Source: Asterias rubens (lineage: Eukaryota > Echinodermata > Asteroidea > Forcipulatida > Asteriidae). Taken from it: a stretch of DNA of 64,000 nucleotides. The notes below the pieces were generated by a model that had not been told where the DNA came from, made no database searches, and saw only the letters and a list, made by a program, of their open reading frames with translations. Positions 49,357 through 60,500 of this stretch are shown here, one piece after another (positions within the stretch are counted from its first letter, which is position 1; every line of letters begins with the position of its first letter). The stretch is from NCBI RefSeq assembly GCF_902459465.1, contig NC_047068.1:14345195-14409194 (forward strand). The letters are read 5' to 3'. The position numbers and the translations under genes are program-made.

Positions 49357-51538
49357 GGAAAAACACTCACGATAGAATGGGAGCGCCCTCAACTCAATGA
49401 CACATACCTAAATTTTGCGAAACATAATCCGTATCGGGTCCTACTAAAAGCCGACAACTCGCCGACAACGCCGACAACTCGCCAGAGCGCCGACAACTCG
49501 CCGACAACAAGTTGCAGACACCTTAAAAACAGCAAACAAACCAACGGTTTATTAAAACTATGTGCACTATTTTATATTAACATAAATACAACGGCTTTGC
49601 TTCACGAAAAGTCGTAGTTTTTTACCCGGAAAAAAAGCGAACTTCCGCGGAGCACGGTTGGACGCCATCTTGGCCTACAACCCGTGTTGCGACCATTCCA
49701 TTATGGTACAGGGGTGACACAAGATCGGGGTGGGGGGGGGGGAGAGAACAGTGCGCGGGCGGGTGGGGTTGGCATTGGCCCGGTTTTATGGTAACTAGAT
49801 TTATCCTCGCCTCATTCGTGACATGATTAAGATTGGGATGTTGATGATTATTATTAACAATAAAAAAACTTAGCCTACATCCAGTATGTGAAATTTATTT
49901 TATTAATTTTACATCCAATTTGTGAAATTTATTTTATTAATGTTATCAATTTTTCAGAGTCACAGAAAAATAATAGGAGACAAGAAAATTGCATGTGAAG
50001 AGCAGCATAAAAACGGTAAACTTTATGATTACTGCTGATCTTCCGATAAAACTTCTGAAATAAATTAAACAATACTTCAACTAACAGAGAAATATCCATC
50101 TTAAAAAAAAAAAAAAAAATACATAAAAATAAAATAAATAATGATGCTCGGTAAGGTAGACCAGTTTGTTGAAAATTGCATGCACGTTTCCCAGCACAAG
50201 TAATTCAATATTTTTTTAACGTGAAAACATTCTTGTTGGTTTTACATTTCACGCAATGGAGGTATAAACACTTTTAAAATTATTTTAGGATATTACCATT
50301 CGACGTATATATTGTCAACCCACATTGGTGTGTATTTTTCCGTTCCCTCACGGACCAAATACAACCTATGTCCTCCTATATTTACTCAACTCACATTTCT
50401 TAAAAAGAACTCGCTATTGGCAGACTTCATCAGCTTTCCAGAAATGAATACCGCAAGTCATGCACTAATTAATACCTTGTGGTTCCTAGTTTAATTTTAA
50501 AAAGTGAGGGCCGGCAGTCACATAACCCCAAAACTCAAGTTAACGGGTCTTATAATAGTTGTAAAAATATCCAGCTTATACCTTTTTTGCTATAATCTTG
50601 TTACTGTGACGTCCGTTCCTATAACTACTGACAAATATTTGATACAACTTTCAAGTTTGAACACAATAATTAATATAAAAATGTAAAGAACATCTATTTC
50701 CAATTCATTGATGTCCGTCCCTCACGCATAAAGAAAGCCGTTTTAAAATCGTTTGAAACTTAGCATTGGTGGAAATACGATATGCAAAGGTTTTCATGTG
50801 ATGGCTAAATCTAATTGTTGAATTTGATTACGCTCCATGTAACTAATTTGCTTCTATTTTTGATTAGAAAAAAAAATATTCAATTATAATAAAACAATTA
50901 CAAAATTAATTTGAGTGGATTTTCAAGTGTATCTTGTATGTGCCTCCAGGACTTGTATGTATGTGTTTTCACAGGACGCCCGCCCTCTGTTGTTATGGAA
51001 GTGCTAATTCATCTCACCCCTGTACCATAATGGAATGGTCGCAACACGGGTTGTAGGCCAAGATGGCGTCCAACCGTGCTCCGCGGAAGTTCGCTTTTTT
51101 TCCGGGTAAAAAACTACGACTTTTCGTGAAGTAAAGCCGTTGTATTTATGTTAATATAAAATAGTGCACATAGTTTTAATAAACCGTTGGTTTGTTTGCT
51201 GTTTTTAAGGTGTCTGCAACTTGTTGTCGGCGAGTTGTCGGCGCTCTGGCGAGTTGTCGGCGTTGTCGGCGAGTTGTCGGCTTTTAGTAGGACCGTCCGT
51301 ATCTGTATCTGTATCGGGATGCTTGCGATACTTCTCTAGTGCCAGTGCCAGAGGCTAAAGGGCTAGGCTACGCCCATTTCCTAGTTTGCAAGTCAAAGCC
51401 TACGTTTTTGGCGTGCAAACTAGGAAATGGGCGGAGCCTAGCCGCTTAGCCTGGCAAGCCTACGTTTTAACATGCAGAATAAAGGTATGTGTCATTGAGT
51501 TGAGGGCGCACCCAGTCTATCATCATGAGTGTTTTTCC
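49357..51538. mobile_element. 2.2 kb non-autonomous element with ~360-bp terminal inverted repeats
   Basis: The left arm 49357-49716 and the inverted right arm 51014-51538 match base for base over long stretches: 'gccgacaactcgccgacaac', 'ttattaaaactatgtgcact', 'cgcggagcacggttggacgc'. The right arm is longer because of sequence containing a small palindrome (51361-51453). The 1.3 kb interior is AT-rich with a G run and no transposase. Both arms contain 'aagatggcgtccaac', a start-codon-like and YY1-like site. Confidence 0.88.
51361..51453. mobile_element. Small palindrome nested in the right arm
   Basis: 'ggctaggctacgcccatttc' at 51361 pairs with 'gaaatgggcggagcctagcc' ending at 51453. The equivalent place in the left arm lacks it, so it was probably inserted after the long element. 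Confidence 0.75.
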
Positions 51539-51662
51539 GACTGCATTTTCTCAACGTTTACGGTGGGCAGCGGAAGAGGAACAAAATTATTACGTCAAGC
51601 AACAGACTGTGGTAGTCATTATGATAAATAAAGAATGTATTTGTTCGATTGGGTAAAAAGAG

Positions 51663-51809
51663 GGATAACTTTCCGTATGGCGCCACCACCTTTTCACTCA
51701 TTTTTACAAAAAGGGATATCTCATTAGTCATTGCGGTAAATTAGATACTAATTTACTATATTATTTCATATCGAATGAAAAAGTGGTGGCGCCATACGGA
51801 AACTTTTCC
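51663..51809. mobile_element. hAT-like MITE with 8-bp target duplication (147 bp)
   Basis: Inverted copy of the element at 8992-9123: starts GGATAACTTTCCGTATGG and ends CCATACGGAAACTTTTCC. It is flanked by the 8-bp direct repeat AAAAAGAG (51655-51662 and 51810-51817). The interior has a short insertion relative to the first copy. Confidence 0.9.
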
Positions 51810-51817
51810 AAAAAGAG

Positions 51818-52795
51818 TGAGAAAAGGTACATCTTGGATTTGATATTGAGACAGAAATCAACAGAGAAAACTGTCAAAGTACTCACCTCGGTCTCAGCTC
51901 AGCACATCCGAACAATCAATCCCAGCTGTGAGTGCGAACTGAAAGACCCAATAGGCTATAAAAAACAACAAAACAGTTTTTAGTGAAAACAATTTTGTCT
52001 AGCATGGTTGGTGACGTTCAAATGTCTCTACAACTATGGAATACCTATAGTTTCACATCGATAGCTTGACAATGACACGTTCTTGACCACCTTATGTCAC
52101 ACACACGTTACATACAGCTAAGCAAAAGGTTAAGAAAATAAAAATAATGGAAATTCTACTCACGTGTTCGTCCACACCGCAGACGACCTGCGATGTATTT
52201 ATGTACACATGTTATAAAAAGTGCGTATTATTCACATGCGGCGACACGTGAGGCCCCAAAGAAAAATAATCTTGTTGCTTATTTACATTTCTGCACCATT
52301 TTTGTCGAAGGGCATTTATGTCGGTACACTACACGCGTAGAAACATGGTACACAGCCAAACTAAGTGAAATCAACTCTAGATACTAAAACGATACGTACA
52401 AATTTATATGTGTTTTGGTGTTTTATCTATTAGATGGAATCAAAAGTCTGAAATTATCAAATTAATTTGTGTCACAATATATTGTGACTTAATTGGCAAG
52501 AAACACAATAATTTCTTTTTCCACGCTATTTTTAGACTTCTTTCCAAGTCTCATGTTTCCGTTTTGTAATAACTATGGAAATTACATTTCCCCCCTTTTT
52601 CTGATATTGTTAATATTCCAAGTATAGTGGAAATAGGTCGCTCTTCTGGTCACTCAAAGCATGGAGGTAGAATGCTCAAACTTTTCAAAGCATCTCAAAG
52701 TCCCTCGGAGCTCGGAGAGGGTAAGGAGGGGGACCTCCACTACTAGTTACCTCATTGCATGTGTGTGCATGTTAGTTTATCCCACGTGACCGTGT

Positions 52796-52797
<2 letters not shown>
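51818..52797. other. Unrecognised DNA
   Basis: No exon or repeat was identified. AT-rich with short frames only. Confidence 0.45.
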
Positions 52798-52827
<30 letters not shown>

Positions 52828-53249
52828 GTCGAGCGCCATCTAGAAGCTCGAGCCTGCCCAGTGATTTTTCTCCAGATGTTCCGGTCCAGCATGCAGGAGC
52901 GAAGTTCCTCAGCGCTGGTCAAGCCGGTGTCTCGTTTTAGTGTGTCTACAAAGGAGAGACATCTTCTCCCACGCGAGGCCTTGCCTTGGGTGGGCTCCCA
53001 GAGGATGGTTGGGCAAGCGGCAAGCTCCGAGTGGCGGACACAGTGCCCAGCGAGCTTGAGTCGGCGTTCACGGATCTTCTCTGTGGCCTTTGGCCAGCCA
53101 GCATACAGGTTGGAGTTTCTCATGTGGTCCTGCCAGGGGATGTTTAGGGCCATACGCTGCATCCTGGTGTAGCAGCCATCCAGAGACTTCTCCATACTGG
53201 TGGTGAGGGTCCAGGTCTCAGCTCCGTATAGTAGCACTGACTCCACTGT
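52798..53249 (-). mobile_element. 5'-truncated RTE-like non-LTR retrotransposon, 3' end
   Basis: The - strand frame of 140 codons reads SVLLYGAETWTLT, then KSLDGCYTRMQRMALN, a basic RRLKLAGHCVRH stretch and a conserved ending with DRNIWRK. This is the C-terminal tail typical of RTE/CR1-group reverse transcriptase proteins. The stop codon lies in a (TGA)n microsatellite tail (52798-52827), a common 3' end for RTE elements. It begins abruptly at about 53249, so the polymerase and endonuclease domains are missing and the copy cannot move on its own. Confidence 0.88.
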
Positions 53250-54010
53250 TGCGACAAATAGTGATCTTTTTCAGCCAACCAGAATACAGAAAAAGCAAGA
53301 GGTGTGTTATAATAAACAATAAAAAACGGTGTCCTGGGAAATATTATGTCCCCGGAGATTCTGTGACCCCCCCCCCCCCATCCCACCTCTCCGCCCCTCC
53401 ATGGACTCTGAGGGAAGAAAGTCGGTTCAAAAGAGGGCGCACTATATATTATTAGCTATATTATTATTATTTTTTTTTTTTGGGGGGGGGTTAGTGGGTG
53501 GGCACAGAATTTTCTTCCACAAGGGTATTTCAAAAACTAAAGTATGCTGGCAAACAAAAATTACAGTGTTTGTTTTCCCACTTGACGCTGGAGTCCTTTT
53601 GCTAAAAACTGGGGTTGTATCATTTGCAGTGAAGACATATCCGGGTCATGTCCTTTTTGAGTAATTTGAATAATATGAGATAAGCAATTTAATCACCAAT
53701 GGGTGAATGATTCGTATGCTGGACTTCCGAACCCCTGGATGGATGAGACGGCCTGCAAAAGGTAGACTTGACTCAAATCCCAATTAATCCCGTGCCATCG
53801 CTTGAAAACTGCTCTGCATCCCCCCCCCCCATCCCAAACCTGTTCCGCACGCGGGACCACTAATAGCTATAATGGACCTCTCGCACGAGAACGTTGAATA
53901 AAATCTATGCAAAAGGCAACCTGTCGGGGGGGGGGTGGGTGTCAGACAAGTCCCCTCGATTGGATTATTTGAATGAGAGGATGAAAACATTGCCATCCGC
54001 TGTGATGTGA
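53250..54010. other. Unrecognised DNA with poly-C and poly-G runs
   Basis: Several homopolymer runs (53369-53378, 53470-53490, 53821-53830, 53926-53935) and no gene. Open frames here are produced by these runs. Confidence 0.5.
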
Positions 54011-54014
54011 TAGG

Positions 54015-54370
54015 TTTAAAGGAAGTGGACACTATTGGTAATTGTCAAAGACTAGCCTTCACAGTTGGTGTATCTCAGTATATGCATAAAATAACAAACC
54101 TGTGAAAATTTGAGCTCAATCGGTCATCGAAATTGCGAGATAATAATGAAAGAAAAAAAAAATACTCTTGTCACACGAAGTTGTGTGCGTTTAAGGTCTC
54201 GAAATCAAATTCGTGGAAAATTACTTCTTTCTCGAAAACTATGGCACTTCAGAGGGAGCCATTTCTCACAATGTTTTATACCATCAACCTCTCCCCATTA
54301 CTCGTCACCAAGAAAGGTTTTACGCTAATAATTATTTTGAGTAATTACCAATAGTGTCCACTGCCTTTAA
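54015..54370 (-). mobile_element. TTAA-flanked MITE, family A
   Basis: Starts TTTAAAGGAAGTGGACACTA and ends 'agtgtccactgcctTTAA'. Same orientation as the copy at 22977 and about as well preserved, with a small deletion in the central palindrome. Confidence 0.85.
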
Positions 54371-54481
54371 GCCTTAAAAGGCAATAATATGGTCACACTA
54401 TAAGTGCAATTTTTCAGGCAACCGTTTGGGTCAATAACCCCCCTGTATAATGAGAAGGAAATTTGGCAGCACAGCCTTTGA

Positions 54482-54717
54482 TTGGCTGATTTCACAAAGA
54501 GTTAGGACTAGTCCTAGGAGATATAAAAAAAAAACACGTGTGGCTAGTCCTAAGTTAGGATGAGTAACTCATCGTCCTAACTTTGTGAAATCTTAAGACG
54601 AGTTAAGTTCCGTACTCCAAAGACGTAACGTATTGAACCCATCGTAAGTTAGGACATAGTTCGACTCGTCCTAACTCGAGATAGGATTAATCCTAGCGTT
54701 TCGTGAAATCGGCTGCA
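54482..54717. mobile_element. Palindromic element with 'gctgatttcac' ends
   Basis: 'ttggctgatttcacaaagag' on the left and 'cgtttcgtgaaatcggctgc' on the right are inverted. The interior has repeated 'taggac/gtccta' motifs as in 24463-24640. Confidence 0.65.
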
Positions 54718-54961
54718 AAACTGAGGAGATGATTGTTGTTTTATAGCAAGCTGTACTCAAAATGAAACTGCAGTTTGTAACTGAATTATATTGTTTCAGG
54801 TTGCCTGGAACTGTTGCATGTTGCCTCGTGTGACATGTCAAGTGCACTTTGTAATTCTTCTTATGTACACAAATAATACACATACAAATCAATGACGAAA
54901 AGCCAATTATACTATAAAATATGATTTTTCCAGCCTTGTTTTAGTTATGTTAACATTAATT

Positions 54962-55188
54962 TGGGCCCCATGGAGCCTGACCCGAGACAAAGATGACCGG
55001 GATTCTGTGTGTCAAAATGACACAAAAAAGAGTCAAACTGACGCGCACAGAATTGAGTTAAAATCCCATTTTTAAAGCAACTTTCAGGATCAGCCTGAAA
55101 ATAGAAATGGGTCAGGCCCTTGGATTCGGAATCCGGGTCAATTTCTGACCCTGAAGTTACTGACCCGGACCCGGAAGTGTTTTAGATG
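54962..55188. mobile_element. Degraded relative of the 'gacccgg' palindrome element
   Basis: 'gggccccatggagcctgacc' to 'gacccggacccggaagtgtt' repeats the motif order of 16794-17036 but with many changes. Confidence 0.5.
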
Positions 55189-55482
55189 TGTGCAATACCT
55201 GGGGTGGGCTGTTCTGTTCACACGCTTTGATAACAGCCATGATTTCCAGTAATGGTATCCGTGTTTATGTAAACACTCATGGCTATAAGGGGCTCCCCCG
55301 TAGATATTAATAGCAGGCACCTTTGGCTGAATAATAAGGAAACAGCTCAATATTAATTGTGTTGACCACTCAAAAGGAGAAATAATTAAATACATAGCAA
55401 AAGGGGGTGTGATTATGCCTCCTACAAACCACCACAGCTGCGTCTGAGTGTTTTAAAAGTTGTTTAGAATACGCTTCCCCTG

Positions 55483-55984
55483 TATACCGGTGTGGCGGTT
55501 TCAGTCTTCCGCCGTGTTCAGTTTTCCGGGTGACGTAGTCGGACATATCAGCACGTTGTTCGAACGGTTTTAGCTTTCCGGCGTGTTCAGTTTTCCGGGA
55601 GACCTGTCAGATACCGCCGCGAGTACCCTGGCGAGTCATGTAGTTCTTTCAGCAGTGACCCCAAATTGTTTATATTACGATTCTTTTCTGTGTCGTCATA
55701 TAATCTCTTGCCCCATCTTTACATGTATTCATGGGTACAACTTTAGGCAGGTCACACTCTGCTTGCATAAAAAACAACTCATACGATCCACGCGTTTGCC
55801 GCTAGTTGTACTCGACTCGTGGACGCCGCCATGACAGCTACCGGAGGGTAACGGATGACTCAATACGGCACTAAAAATGGACTACTTTCGCTTGCTGTGC
55901 GCAGGCATCGCATGACGTAATGCTACCGTATTTGGTCATTTGGAAAACTGAACACAGCTAAAAGTTGAAACCGCCACACCGGTG
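55483..55984. mobile_element. ~500-bp TIR element with CCGGTGTGGCGGTTTCA ends
   Basis: The left arm 'ccggtgtggcggtttcagtc' and 'ccgtgttcagttttcc' pairs with the right arm 'ggaaaactgaacacagct' and 'tgaaaccgccacaccgg'. A partial direct repeat ('gtgttcagttttccggg') lies inside at 55580. No transposase. Confidence 0.75.
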
Positions 55985-57555
55985 TTATCATTCTTAGTTT
56001 GAACGTTCAACCATGAGGACACCAACGGCCTCAATCAATTATTGCTGTCCTTTCTAATAAAACTGCCGCAAATCGAGATTTTACATTACAGTTAGATAAA
56101 TCACTCGGTGTTAAAACAAGCAGAAGGTCCAGCGAATTGGAAGCTACTGTGAAGAAATTTTGACAGCCGTTTATTTAGTTCTTTACGTGGAGGGTAAGTA
56201 AGAATCCTATTGAAAACAGGTTTATGATTAACTGTTATTTGTTTGTTACTTTCAAATTTCTGAAGATTGCTAACGAAAGATTTTAAAGCAAACATTTTAT
56301 TTACCATTTCTCCTCCAAACTGTGAAAAACATGCTCCAATTTTACGAAAATATCTAATTTTCTCAGGCTATACATTTTTAAAATGTATCAAACAATGTTG
56401 TCATTGAGCAACAAGGGGTAGACATCTACATTCCCGCCTCATTTCAGCTGGGTTTGTGCACGTCTCCCTGAAATATTTTATGAAATAAAACAGCACCATT
56501 ATTTTAACATGTTGAATACAAGAAAAGTTGCTATAAATTACTCCCCAAAAAAGTGAAATAATATTTGAAGATGTAGTTGAAAATGAACCTGTAATGTTTA
56601 AATATTTATTTGTAAGCTTTGGTGTGAAAAGGGGGTTTCATATCTATTATCAAGAAATAATGGCAAATCTGGGCAAAAGGTGCGGAGAAAAGGTAAGGGG
56701 CGTTGTGTGATATGGGACCTTTTGCAAGTTGTTGACGATCTTGTTTGAGCTGAAAAGACAAACAAGGGACTTATAAAAAAATAATAGAAAGTGTATAAGC
56801 CTTTCTCAATAGCGTTACAGTTTACACAAAAATAATAACCAGTATGACCCTAAACCTCGAAAACGAAGTTGCAGCATCAATGAGTTCCTTTGCTTGCACC
56901 GAAGAGCAATACTTCTTAATTGTAGCCTGGGTTTCGTCGTTAAATTTTAACAAAAATCAAATCAACTTAACACAGGCTATTTCAATTTTGTTTTGTTGAA
57001 ATAGCATTCAACAGTCAAAAGGGGGAATTTTCCCCAAGTTTGGCGTTATTTAATTCAATTTCATTCGGCCGCAAAACTCATTCAATTCCACAAAGCCATG
57101 CAGCAGCAAGAGCTTGTCAACCATTCAATTCCATCAAGGGTGAAGCAGGTAGCAGAACTTCAACTCAAGAATGATCAAAGTGAAAAAAAAATGAAAAAAA
57201 AATGACTGAAACAAATCTGAATGAGACAAATAACGGGGATATGTGCACGAAAACGAGAATAAATGTATTTTTCTGAAAAAATCTCACATTTCAGTGGCTT
57301 TAGGAAACATGCGTGGATGCGTGTTAATAAAATTGAATTTTTTGTTTACTTAAATTGGCCGGGGAAACCTATTACTAGATTTTGTAAGAAAAGTGGTCAC
57401 ATAAATATTACGACAAAATGATGAAAAATCTGCGCAAAGAAACGGCCAGGGGGCTTTGTATGAGATGGGGGCATATTCCTGTTGCTGACGAATCTCAATA
57501 GTGTTCAGTGCCTGAATAGTGTCTTAAAACAATATTCACTGTGTGCAATCTACAG

Positions 57556-60500
57556 GTAATTCTTAGGGATAAAGTGGAAGACACAAAGATTGGTAATCAT
57601 GCCACCTGGTCGTTATCGAGAGAAGATGACAAGTGCTGTCAAGGACTACGTCTTCTCCTTAGATACATGGAGAGACAGATTCCCTATAACAAGATGGCTG
57701 CCAAAATACAGACCGAACAACATCATCAATGACGTCATAGCTGGATTGACCGTTGGGCTAACTGTGATCCCACAGGGGCTTGCCTATGCGAACATAGCCA
57801 AGCTTCCCCTAGTGGTAAGTCTAGCTCCACCCCTCCCCTTCTCCCCCTCAACAATTAAAAGGCACTGTACACCTTTTCACTTGGTGTGTTCCAATTATCT
57901 GCGAAAAATAACAAACCTAAGAACATTTGGGCTTAAATGGTCCGTCGAGGTTTTGCAAGAAAATAGTGAAGGGAAAAACACCCTTGTTGTACAACTTTGT
58001 GTGCTTTCACCTCTTTCCCCTAAACATTGTTACTACAGAGGGACCCGTTTCTCACCATGTTTTATCACAGCTCTCCATCGCTCATTACTAAGTAAGTTTT
58101 TAAGCTAACAATTATTTTGAGGTCCTGTGCCTTTAAGACTCCAAAAAGAAATATATAGTAGAAGTGAATTGTCGGTTGAATCATCATTCAACAATAAAAA
58201 GGAATGATTCAATTTCACTAGTTTAGCATTCACTGATCAATGCATGAGATCATTCAAATCTAAAAGGCCGCAAGACTGATTTCGTAAAAGCCAGCAGCAA
58301 GAGAGCTGGCATCGTCAACTATTCAACTTCATTATCTAAGAATGGTCTAAATTGTAGTCTTCTTGAATAGCTGAATATAGAATGGCTGAACAAAATCCGA
58401 ACGAGAAAAACAAAATCATGTGTACACACGAAAACGAAATGGAATGCATTAATAGCTCAAAAGAAAACCCTAGTTTGAGTGGATAGGGGGAAATGAATTT
58501 TGATGCATAGTGTTAACGAAATTTAACTTTTTTTTTGCTGAAATTAACCGGGGAAAACCTTTACTTTTTTTATTGTAATGATAATCTCTAAATGAGTTGG
58601 GGTCGTTCTGAAAAATAAAGAAAAAAAACGTTGGTTTATACTCGACGTTTCGACCAGTATGCTCTGATCGTCTTCTGGAGAAAGACATCATGTAACACCA
58701 TTTTTGTCCGCAAACCCTATTATCATATTTCCATTTTCCACCATGCAAAGTTTCAAACTTTTCTACTTATAACATCTGAAATTAAAACATATATATTTAT
58801 TTTGTTTATTTCTTATAGTATGGTCTGTACTCGGCTTTTATGGGTTGTTTCGTGTACTGCATATTCGGCATGTCGAAAGATGTCACAGTCGGCCCTACAG
58901 CAATCATGTCATTGCTAGTGGCCGACTACGGCAGACCGCTTAGTACTGGGGCCGACTTGAACGATCCGACGTACGCTGTCTTATTAGCGTTCTTTGCTGG
59001 TGTCATTCAGATTGCTATGGGAATCTTACACTTAGGTTAGTATTGACACACATTCTAAAGAAATTAATCCTTATGGAGCATTTTTTTATGTTTCCTTTGT
59101 CACTGCCTTTGAATAGTTTCCCGTATACACAAATTTCTTTGTGGAGCAACCAAGTCTTTAAAATTTCACTGTATGGAGTCCTTTTGTTTTCCTTTTTTAA
59201 AGTTTTGTCATGGGTCTACTTAAGGTATCGAAAATGAGCACAGTTCATTCTGCCTTCGGTCATGCTCCCTGTATCCTCGATGCTAAATATTCATCGTATA
59301 AAAAAGACCAGCCTCGATTTGGTTACATTTATTTGAATAAATGAGAAAATCAAGATGGTCGTTCCATGATAAAAATCTAATTGTTAATAATACCCTTACC
59401 CCTCCCGCCTTTCTTCCCCGAATAACCAAAAACAGAAAACCGTTTGTGAATGCTGCGGCCAGAGATGCAGTTGTCTGGTAGGCCGGCCTACCGACTGTCT
59501 CACCTCGCTAAACTGTTGACGTACTCCAAGTTCTTGATGAAAATACCATTGAGACAGTTTCTTTCTGTTTTCTTAACAAGTAGCTACTATCTCACCTCGC
59601 TAAACCTTTGACGTACTCCAAGTTCTTGATGAAAATACCCTTGTGACAGTTTCTTGCTGTTTTCTTAACAAGTACAGCTACTATCTCACCTCGCTAAACC
59701 TTTGACGTACTCCAAGTTCTTGATGAAAATACCCTTGTGACAGTTTCTTGCTGTTTTCTTAACAAGTACAGCTACAATCTCACCTCGCTAAACCTTTGAC
59801 GTACTCCAAGTTCTTGATGAAAATACCCTTGTGACAGTTTCTTGCTGTTTTCTTAACAAGTACAGCTACTATCTCACCTCGCTAAACCTTTGACGTACTC
59901 CAAGTTCTTGATGAAAATACCCTTATGACAGTTTCTTGTTAGCCCTATATAGGACTCTTCCTCTGTAGTACAATACGAAAGTGTTAGGCCGCCAGGGCTA
60001 AGCTACTATTCAGATGGAACTTTCAAAGGTTACTTTTAGTGTATATTCCTTCATAATTTGGCCTTAAAATCTGCATTACGTTAAAACCAACCATGACCCA
60101 ATACGACCCTACCTATATCAGACAGAATTGGTTCTATTAATAAGTTATTTTGTTACTCCTGTGTAATTGTAAAGCATGTGGTAAATCAATTTATGTACAA
60201 AAGGGGTTCACTGCAAAATGGTGGTTTTAAGAATTAATATTTTACATGATTTAGAATAAAAATGTCAAGTGGCAAAAAATCAAGAAACGTTTACTTATTT
60301 TTTAAGATAAGAGATACACAGTTTTTGAGTTTATAAATTAAGTTTAAGATTTGTTTTCCCCGTCTAGGGTTTGTAACAAACTACATTTCATCAGTGGTTA
60401 TATCTGGCTTCACGTCAGCTTCAGCGGTGACTATCGGCTTTGGTCAAATCAAAAACATTCTCGGCATACAGTTCCACTCAGATGTTTTTACGTATGACTT

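Larger units (their letters stand above)
56560..58590. repeat. Diverged direct repeats on both sides of SLC26A11 coding exon 1
   Basis: 56970-57400 and 58165-58570 share in the same order 'attcaac', 'ggccgcaa', 'agcagcaagag', 'acgaaaacga' and 'aaattgaa.tttttt' followed by 'ccggggaaa'. A shorter match links 56620-56760 to 57400-57510. This is an old duplication or an old repeated element, with exon 57556-57814 between the copies. Confidence 0.6.

Noticed and set aside
57541..57732. 63-codon + frame starting at 57541
   Set aside because: Out of frame with the SLC26A11 exon; the correct frame has an in-frame stop followed by ATG at 57599.
59499..59942. Possible CRISPR-like array
   Set aside because: Units are contiguous and the same throughout with no unique spacers, in an animal intron; it is a minisatellite.
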